From an uncultured Candidatus Melainabacteria bacterium (GTDB lineage: Bacteria > Cyanobacteriota > Vampirovibrionia > Gastranaerophilales > Gastranaerophilaceae), in NCBI GenBank assembly GCA_934757255.1, contig CAKVLL010000050.1, positions 1 to 7,370 on the forward strand: a stretch of 7,370 nucleotides of DNA. The letters run 5' to 3'. Shown piece after piece: positions 1 to 4,673 of the stretch; position 1 is the stretch's first letter, and each line of letters starts with the position of its first letter. A program made the position numbers and the translations under genes. The notes under the pieces are model-generated. The model was not told the DNA's origin. It saw nothing but the letters and a program-made list of their open reading frames with translations, and did no database searches.

Positions 1-306
1 ACTCTATCTCCTGAATGGGAAAAAACGCTTGATGACAGCTGTCAAAGAACAGAGCTTGGTACAATGTTCTTGCTTAATCCAATGCAGGTACAAGATTTGA
101 TTGAATCTACAGCAATGACTCTGATGAGAGCACACCAATCAATAGGACAACAGCCGGTAATTTTATGTTCTCCAAGAATCAGATTGCCGTTGTATCAATT
201 GTTAGAACGCCACATTCCAACAATTGTTGTAATTTCTTATTCAGAATTAATTACAGATATCAAGGTTGAAGCCGTAGATACAATCGGCGAAAATAGCGGA
301 TATTAA
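1..306 (+). CDS. flhA: Flagellar export-gate protein FlhA, C-terminal end (5' truncated)
   Basis: The reading frame is open from base 1 and ends at the TAA at 304-306, giving the last 101 residues of a protein that normally has about 690. The visible part matches the end of the FlhA cytoplasmic domain: a segment beginning LSPEWEK, a helix with LIESTAMTLMRAHQSIGQQP, then the signature VILCSPRIRLPLYQLLERH, the strand TIVVISYSELI and a tail with DIKVEAVDTI. FlhA is the large inner-membrane subunit of the flagellar type III export gate; this cytoplasmic ring docks export chaperones and substrates. A non-flagellar homologue (SctV type) is possible but the 'SYSEL..D.KVEAVDT' ending fits FlhA better. 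The ATG at 64 is internal, because the frame and the homology both continue upstream. The gene converges with the glycosyltransferase gene 15 bp away; I see no hairpin terminator in that gap. Confidence 0.92.
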   Translation, partial: TLSPEWEKTLDDSCQRTELGTMFLLNPMQVQDLIESTAMTLMRAHQSIGQQPVILCSPRIRLPLYQLLERHIPTIVVISYSELITDIKVEAVDTIGENSGY

Positions 307-321
307 GAAAATAGTAATAGA

Positions 322-1200
322 TTAAAGTAGATGTAATTTAGGATAAATATTTTGTTTATAAAATTTAAGCAAATTTTCCAGCTGTTTGTCGTTTTGTCCT
401 CTAGAATTTATTCTATAGAGCGTACGTTGGTTTTCAAAAATTTGTCTAAAAATATTTGTGCAATAAAGATTTGCTTGATGATTTTTTACAACTCTTATTT
501 TACGGTTGTGCACTAATGCCATTACCCAAAGCCAAATATCATCCGCATATTGGCATTTGGTAAGGAAAATGTCATCTCGCAAAACTTCTTTTGAAAAACA
601 ATTTGGAGGGTAAAGAACTCCGCCAACGCCTGTCAAGAAATTGTCAAATCGCGCGTTTTCTTCTTCAATTTGTTTAGTCCAAGTTTCATAAGGTGCGATT
701 TGCGTTCCATCAAATTTCACTCTATGTGCGCGATGTACGTTTATATCATTTGGATTGGTAATATAAGAGTAGTATAGCTTTGCAAGCCAATCTTTAGGAT
801 AATAAATATCATCATCAGCAGTTACAATAATAGAGTTTTTAAACTCTTTAAACGCGTATATCGCTTTTGTATATGAGCCAATATCTTTTACAAAACGAAT
901 TTCCAATCCGTTTTTTATAAACTTTGTAATATCGTAAGGAAGGTCGTTAAGGCTCTTAAAATCATCACTGAGCCAAAGAATTATTTTATCCGGTTTTACA
1001 GTTTGGTTTAATAATGAATATAAAGATATAACTAAATCGTTAAAACGCTCTTCGTATGAAGTTAGAGAGAGTATTATCGGTACTTCGCGCTTAGTTTCTA
1101 CTATGCCAGAATATGTTCCAAGATTATCAGCCTTATAGCGCATATAAGGATTAATAACAAATCGAAGATGAAACTTACATTTTAAAAGCTTTTTAAGCAT
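322..1200 (-). CDS. GT2-like (GT-A fold) glycosyltransferase, 292 aa
   Basis: Likely a cytoplasmic sugar-nucleotide-dependent glycosyltransferase that builds a surface glycan; acceptor and sugar cannot be read from the sequence. The N-terminal half has the GT-A nucleotide-binding start (VPIILSLTSYEERF, about residues 40-53; SLLNQTVKPDKIILWLS, 62-78), then the metal-binding triad DDD at 129-131 inside VTADDDIYYP. Further on are TGVGGVLYPP (190-199) and YADDIWLWV (218-226), where the acidic pair is a good candidate for the catalytic base. There is no signal peptide or clear membrane segment; the basic N-terminus (MLKKLLKCKF) may sit on the membrane. The start is the ATG at 1198-1200, preceded by AGAGAGG with a 4-nt spacer. 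The gene has its own extended -10 promoter and lies downstream of the terminator of the TPS gene, so it seems to be separately transcribed despite its position. The family assignment is firm; the specific role is open. Confidence 0.86.
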   Translation of the reverse strand: MLKKLLKCKFHLRFVINPYMRYKADNLGTYSGIVETKREVPIILSLTSYEERFNDLVISLYSLLNQTVKPDKIILWLSDDFKSLNDLPYDITKFIKNGLEIRFVKDIGSYTKAIYAFKEFKNSIIVTADDDIYYPKDWLAKLYYSYITNPNDINVHRAHRVKFDGTQIAPYETWTKQIEEENARFDNFLTGVGGVLYPPNCFSKEVLRDDIFLTKCQYADDIWLWVMALVHNRKIRVVKNHQANLYCTNIFRQIFENQRTLYRINSRGQNDKQLENLLKFYKQNIYPKLHLL

Positions 1201-1225
1201 AATGCCTCTCTACTTCTGATAGTAT

Positions 1226-1234
1226 ATTATACCA
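1226..1234 (-). promoter_or_regulatory. Extended -10 promoter of the glycosyltransferase gene
   Basis: Read on the minus strand this is TGGTATAAT, a consensus -10 hexamer (1226-1231) with the TG of an extended -10 in the right register. I see no convincing -35 hexamer at 16-18 bp, as is common for extended -10 promoters. Initiation would fall near 1219, giving a leader of about 19 nt that contains the AGAGAGG ribosome-binding site (1205-1211). Confidence 0.72.
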
Positions 1235-1280
1235 CGAAATATGTTTAGTGAATTGATTAACAACTTGTGTAAAAATAAGA

Positions 1281-1316
1281 AAAATCGCGGTTTAATTTTT
1301 TGTAAACCGCGATTTT
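1281..1316 (-). terminator. Rho-independent terminator after the TPS exoprotein gene
   Basis: A perfect 14-bp inverted repeat (1281-1294 with 1303-1316) with an 8-nt loop. The core is CGCGG/CCGCG flanked by A-T pairs. On the minus strand it begins 22 nt after the stop codon of the TPS gene and is followed by a T-rich tract (TTTTTCTTATTTTT). The other strand also has a T tract after the stem, so the element could work both ways, but no plus-strand gene ends here. Confidence 0.9.
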
Positions 1317-1337
1317 TTATTTTATCTTATCTTTGTT

Positions 1338-3365
1338 TTAATCCATTACGAATGCTCTAACTACTGTAACAGAACCATCAACGTTCTTACGAACACCTGT
1401 ATCAACGTCATCATCGTCCAAGTCGGCTGCATAAGCTACCGGTGTATATGGTTGAGCAGCATCCACTGTGTCAGGTTTTTCGAATCCTTTAAGAACTTTT
1501 ACGTTGTCATTATCTTCAGGATTAATGGTTGGTTCATCCGGAGTTGGTGGAACTGGGTCTGGATCAGGATCAGGTTTTGGTGGGTTTGGAACATCCGGTT
1601 TATCAGGACCAACTAAGTAAGTTGTATCGTTTGGTCTTGGTTCACGTGTGTTGTAACCATCCGGTCCATTTGTCAATTCATAAGTAATTTCATCGGTTCC
1701 TTTAACTGTAACTTCTTTTGCATCACGAATATTTGTGTATTTTAAAGTATAATCTCTTGAAGGAAAATCAACTTTTAACTTATCTGTTTCCTTGCCAACG
1801 ATAATGTTGTCTGCGTGAACTTTATCACCGGTAATTTCAATATACTTATCTGGTGCTGTAATATGAACATCTTTAGCATTAGCACCTGTTAATTTAACAT
1901 CACCTTTTGATGCGATATAAGCAACTGATGGAGTGTCGATTTTAGTGATGTTACCACCTGCAATATTCATATTAGAAGGAGCTTTTACTGAATTTGGAAT
2001 GTGCTTGTAGTTTTCCATCACTGCGATAATAACTTCATCAACTGTATTGTTTTCGGTTCCGCTTAAACCACCGATATAACCGTTTGCAGAAAATTCATAT
2101 TCATTTGCGCTCAATGTTGCTTTGCCATCTGATAAAACATTCAAATTATCAGATTTTAAAGAAATTTTGTTTGCGCTGGTGTCGATTGTAACCATAACGT
2201 GTCCGTCTTGAGCGTGTGCTGTTAAATCACCACCAACAGTTAAGCTTCCGTCAAGAAGTTTCTTTTGTTCAAAATTATAGTTACCAATGTGGATATTGTC
2301 TTTTGAATTAATTGTTACATTACCACCAACTTTGTTGTTGCCAACTACGTGTGTAAAATGTTTGTAACCTTGTGGGTTTTCAGATTTTGCAACGGTTGTA
2401 AGGTTCATATCTTTGCCAACGTGAACATTACCAACTTCTAAGAAACCACCACCGTTTGTCATATTCAAGTTGCCATCAACTTTGGTATTTCTTGTATACA
2501 TCAAAACACCATTTCCTTCAACGTCAACATCTCCTGTTACGTGAAGAACTTTGCCATTGTCAACGTAATTTAATGCGACACTATCATCAGATTTAATGTT
2601 TAAATTGCCTTTAATATCTCCACCGCCTACGGTTTTAACTATGCCTTTATCAGCAATAACGTAAATATTGCCATCAATATTAACAGCTTCAAGTCTTACC
2701 CCTTTAGTGGAAGTATCATTACCGGTAGAAAGATAATCTTGACCGTTTTCTGTAATTAATTTTAAACCGTCTTTTGTTTTTATTGCACCTCTAACAACAT
2801 TTATTGATGGGGCTAAAATATTAAATTGTCCTCCAATATTGAAGTTTGAATCTTGAATAGTAACAACACCTACCGGAGTTGTTGTAGCTACATTTGAAAC
2901 ATTCATTGCACCATTAATAAAAGTTGCTGTCATTGGTTGTGTTGTAATCATTGCGTCACCTGCTGTTGCAAATGTTGCGCCATCAAATAAAACACCATTT
3001 GGGTTTGAAATGATTAATTTTCCAATGCCGCTGTTTGCGTTGATTTGACCGTAAATGTTTGACATACCTTGGTTTACAGTATTTAAAACCGTTAAATTAT
3101 TTGCGCCGTTAACAGCATTGAAATTTAAATTCTCACCTTTGTTTACGTTTAGTGTATCCCAGTTTACATGTGAATCGCCGTTGAAATTCAAATTTGCAGA
3201 GCCATTGCCAGTTGTGATGTCAACAAATCCGCCGGTTGTATTATTAATCACAGCGCCACCATTGCCAACGCCTAAGCCGGTGTCAATTGATGCGTAAGAA
3301 ACCTGCATTGATGCAAATAACGTTGTTAAAACTAAAGCAGAAAATTTACGTTTAAAATTTCTCAT
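1338..3365 (-). CDS. Secreted filamentous-haemagglutinin-type (TPS domain) exoprotein, 675 aa
   Basis: A predicted TpsA-type surface or secreted protein, exported by Sec and then through an Omp85-family TpsB pore. Residues 1-25 form a clear signal peptide (basic MRNFKRK, hydrophobic core, cleavage after VSYA). Residues about 26-265 match the haemagglutination-activity/TPS domain, with VLNTVNQGMSNIYGQI and the diagnostic NPNGV at 121-125. From about 225 to 565 there are degenerate strand repeats (KGNLNIKS, VDGNLNMT, VGGNVTINS, VGGDLTAH) typical of a right-handed beta-helix. A Pro/Asp-rich linker (about 575-617, including PDPDPDP) leads to a short acidic tail with DLDDDDVD near 649-656. I see no cysteine and no C-terminal membrane anchor. 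It is short for the family, whose members often exceed 1000 residues. No tpsB is in the window. The start is ATG 3365, set by AAAGAGG 8 nt upstream; the TTG at 3371 is only 2 nt from that site. Ligand and function are unknown. Confidence 0.88.
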   Translation of the reverse strand: MRNFKRKFSALVLTTLFASMQVSYASIDTGLGVGNGGAVINNTTGGFVDITTGNGSANLNFNGDSHVNWDTLNVNKGENLNFNAVNGANNLTVLNTVNQGMSNIYGQINANSGIGKLIISNPNGVLFDGATFATAGDAMITTQPMTATFINGAMNVSNVATTTPVGVVTIQDSNFNIGGQFNILAPSINVVRGAIKTKDGLKLITENGQDYLSTGNDTSTKGVRLEAVNIDGNIYVIADKGIVKTVGGGDIKGNLNIKSDDSVALNYVDNGKVLHVTGDVDVEGNGVLMYTRNTKVDGNLNMTNGGGFLEVGNVHVGKDMNLTTVAKSENPQGYKHFTHVVGNNKVGGNVTINSKDNIHIGNYNFEQKKLLDGSLTVGGDLTAHAQDGHVMVTIDTSANKISLKSDNLNVLSDGKATLSANEYEFSANGYIGGLSGTENNTVDEVIIAVMENYKHIPNSVKAPSNMNIAGGNITKIDTPSVAYIASKGDVKLTGANAKDVHITAPDKYIEITGDKVHADNIIVGKETDKLKVDFPSRDYTLKYTNIRDAKEVTVKGTDEITYELTNGPDGYNTREPRPNDTTYLVGPDKPDVPNPPKPDPDPDPVPPTPDEPTINPEDNDNVKVLKGFEKPDTVDAAQPYTPVAYAADLDDDDVDTGVRKNVDGSVTVVRAFVMD

Positions 3366-3373
3366 ATACAAAT

Positions 3374-3380
3374 CCTCTTT
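3374..3380 (-). promoter_or_regulatory. Ribosome-binding site that sets the TPS exoprotein start
   Basis: AAAGAGG on the minus strand, 8 nt before ATG 3365. Its spacing to an in-frame TTG at 3371 is only 2 nt, so it favours the ATG and a 675-residue product. A weak -10-like TATATT lies further upstream at 3395-3400, without a good -35. Confidence 0.7.
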
Positions 3381-3444
3381 TTATATATACTCTTAATATA
3401 ATAAAGTTGTTAGATTTGAAAAAATTGCCTAATCGTAACAAAAT

Positions 3445-3472
3445 TTTACAATTGTAATTTTTCATATATAAT
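3445..3472 (+). promoter_or_regulatory. Promoter of the gtrA-like gene, probably giving a leaderless mRNA
   Basis: TTTACA (3445-3450), a 16-bp spacer and a consensus TATAAT (3467-3472). The -10 box ends 6 nt before ATG 3479, so transcription would start at or next to the A of the start codon. There is no Shine-Dalgarno sequence between or upstream. Confidence 0.65.
3446..3457. promoter_or_regulatory. 12-bp perfect palindrome on the -35 box (possible operator)
   Basis: TTACAATTGTAA is a perfect palindrome that overlaps five of the six bases of the -35 box of the gtrA-like promoter and lies in the divergent region shared with the TPS gene. Its core fits TACANNTGTA, the operator pattern of BlaI/MecI/CopY-type repressors. 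No such regulator gene is present here, and short palindromes arise easily in A+T-rich DNA. Confidence 0.35.
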
Positions 3473-3478
3473 GGCTTT

Positions 3479-3877
3479 ATGAGAGAATACTGGTTCAAAT
3501 TGTCTGATAAGATTCGTTTTTTATTTGTTGGCGGATTTAATGCCGGAGTGTCATATTTGATATATTCCGGTTTCTGTTTGATACTGGGAAATGAAGCTTA
3601 TCAAATAGCATTGGCGCTAGCTTGGGGGATATCATCAATTATTTCATATACGACTCAAAAATTCTTTGTTTTTGAGGGAAATGGTAATTGGATTAAGGAG
3701 TATTTAAAGTGTTGTACTACTTGGTTTTTCAGCTATCTTATTAATGCCGGACTTTTAGAGGGTTTAGTAAAAGTTCTTCATTTGAATGTTTTTATTGCAC
3801 AAATTATTGCAACAATTGCAGCAGCTGTTTTTACGTATATATTTTTTAAAAAATTTGCATTCAGAAAAAAAGATTAA
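3479..3877 (+). CDS. GtrA-family membrane protein, 132 aa
   Basis: A four-helix inner-membrane protein of the GtrA-like family, whose members are thought to move or present polyprenyl-phosphate-linked sugars for decoration of O-antigen, teichoic acid or other surface glycans. Membrane segments lie at about 12-34, 41-59, 77-97 and 102-123. The first has the family's FLFVGGFNAGVSYLIY. Helices 2 and 4 each end with a similar aromatic-basic motif, SYTTQKFFVF (56-65) and TYIFFKKFAF (119-128), the two-half pattern typical of the family; the length is also typical. The ATG at 3479 has no Shine-Dalgarno site, and the earlier ATG at 3471 stops after three codons, so the start appears to be at the 5' end of the transcript. 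The partner is usually a glycosyltransferase; one lies about 2.3 kb away on the other strand, but no shared operon links them. The gene converges with the phosphoesterase gene 6 bp away. Confidence 0.88.
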   Translation: MREYWFKLSDKIRFLFVGGFNAGVSYLIYSGFCLILGNEAYQIALALAWGISSIISYTTQKFFVFEGNGNWIKEYLKCCTTWFFSYLINAGLLEGLVKVLHLNVFIAQIIATIAAAVFTYIFFKKFAFRKKD

Positions 3878-3883
3878 ATATTT

Positions 3884-4636
3884 CTAGTTGATAACAATAA
3901 TTTCCGGAATTGCGCAAAATCGAATAGATAAAATGCTTGTGCCTAAACCTTTAGTAATTAGCATTTTGTTTTGCGTTTCATTTATTAAACCTTGTGAAAA
4001 CTTTGTTCCATATTTTGAAGGTACTGTAATTGCGCCCAAAAACGGTATTCTAACTTGTCCACCATGAACGTGACCGGTTAAAATCAAGTCTACTTTTTCA
4101 TTAACTTCATAGTAAATATCAGGACTATGACTTAACAAAATTCTAGGATTTCCAGTTCCTTGAAGTGCTTTTTTTGTATCAGGCTTACCTGTTTGAATAT
4201 CTTCGACTCCGGCAATATAGATATTTCCAAACTTTACGTTTTCGTTTTCTAAAACTGTAATACCACTGGTTTTTAGAGTCTCTCTAACAAGTTTTTTATC
4301 AAACCAACCGTCATGGTTTCCCAGAACACTAATTTTAGGCGCTTCAATTTGTTTGAAAAATTCGACTTGCTCTTCAATAGGCATGCTATCTTTACCATCG
4401 TGCCCTTTTATATAGTCACCACCTAACAGCACCAAATCCGGTTCTAACTCGTTGATTGTGTTAACGATTTTTTGTAACCTTTTTTTGTCACTTTTTGCGA
4501 TATGAAAATCACTTGCAAAAATAATCTTGCAATCTCCAAGTTTGTCATTTTGGAATTTTTTTATTACAAGCAAGTTTGGTTCAATAAAATATGCCCAGAT
4601 AAAAAGCAACGCGGCTATAATAAGAAAGTATTTCAT
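3884..4636 (-). CDS. Membrane-anchored calcineurin-like metallophosphoesterase (YkuE/YaeI-like), 250 aa
   Basis: A binuclear-metal phosphoesterase, probably tethered in the cell envelope. An N-terminal hydrophobic segment (residues 2-18) followed by FIEPNLLVIKKF looks like an uncleaved signal anchor. The metal-site motifs are complete and in order: SDFH (D43, H45), GGDY (D74), GNHD (N107, H108, D109), HSPD (H170) and GHVHGGQ (H189, H191). The ending, YGTKFSQG followed by TKGLGTSILSIRF and PEI, matches the YkuE/YaeI group of the calcineurin-like superfamily. The length is normal for the group and no key residue is missing. The substrate is not shown by the sequence; lipid-linked phosphates or nucleotide-linked lipid precursors are plausible in this group. 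The ATG at 4636 lacks a Shine-Dalgarno site but has an extended -10 sequence ending 6 nt upstream. The unknown 620-aa gene ends 37 nt upstream on the same strand, so read-through transcription is also possible. Confidence 0.9.
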   Translation of the reverse strand: MKYFLIIAALLFIWAYFIEPNLLVIKKFQNDKLGDCKIIFASDFHIAKSDKKRLQKIVNTINELEPDLVLLGGDYIKGHDGKDSMPIEEQVEFFKQIEAPKISVLGNHDGWFDKKLVRETLKTSGITVLENENVKFGNIYIAGVEDIQTGKPDTKKALQGTGNPRILLSHSPDIYYEVNEKVDLILTGHVHGGQVRIPFLGAITVPSKYGTKFSQGLINETQNKMLITKGLGTSILSIRFCAIPEIIVIN

Positions 4637-4673
4637 AAGATTATTTTAGCATGATTTTGGCTTTAGTAATCTT
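4637..4673 (-). repeat. Inverted repeat framing the whole 37-nt intergenic gap
   Basis: On the minus strand AAGATTA follows directly after the TAA stop of the upstream gene, and its exact complement TAATCTT ends directly before the ATG of the phosphoesterase. The arms are 7 bp, perfect, with a 23-nt loop. With one G-C pair per stem it would be a weak hairpin, and it overlaps the proposed promoter. Confidence 0.45.
4643..4651 (-). promoter_or_regulatory. Possible extended -10 promoter of the phosphoesterase gene (leaderless)
   Basis: Read on the minus strand this is TGCTAAAAT: a -10 hexamer with one mismatch (TAAAAT, 4643-4648) preceded by TG in extended -10 register. It ends 6 nt before ATG 4636, the same spacing as at the gtrA-like gene. 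No -35 match is seen. In DNA this A+T-rich a match can be chance. Confidence 0.42.

Noticed and set aside
64..306. A separate 80-aa gene starting at ATG 64
   Set aside because: The frame is open to base 1 and the upstream residues continue the FlhA domain, so this is an internal methionine.
1561..1574. Tandem GGATCA units in the TPS gene
   Set aside because: Only two perfect copies; explained by the Asp-Pro repeats of the linker, so not listed as a separate repeat.
3055..3297. Plus-strand open frame of 80 codons
   Set aside because: It is antisense to the signal peptide and TPS domain coding region, which is clearly the real gene; no ribosome-binding site or family resemblance.
3381..3420. 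A defined promoter for the TPS gene on the minus strand
   Set aside because: Several TATA-like hexamers (for example 3395-3400) fit, but none has a convincing -35 or TG extension, so I could not choose one.
3902..3917. Adjacent palindromes TTCCGGAA and TTGCGCAA near the convergent gene ends
   Set aside because: They lie inside the phosphoesterase coding sequence, encode conserved family residues near its C-terminus (AIPEI) and have no T tract, so there is no case for a terminator or binding site.
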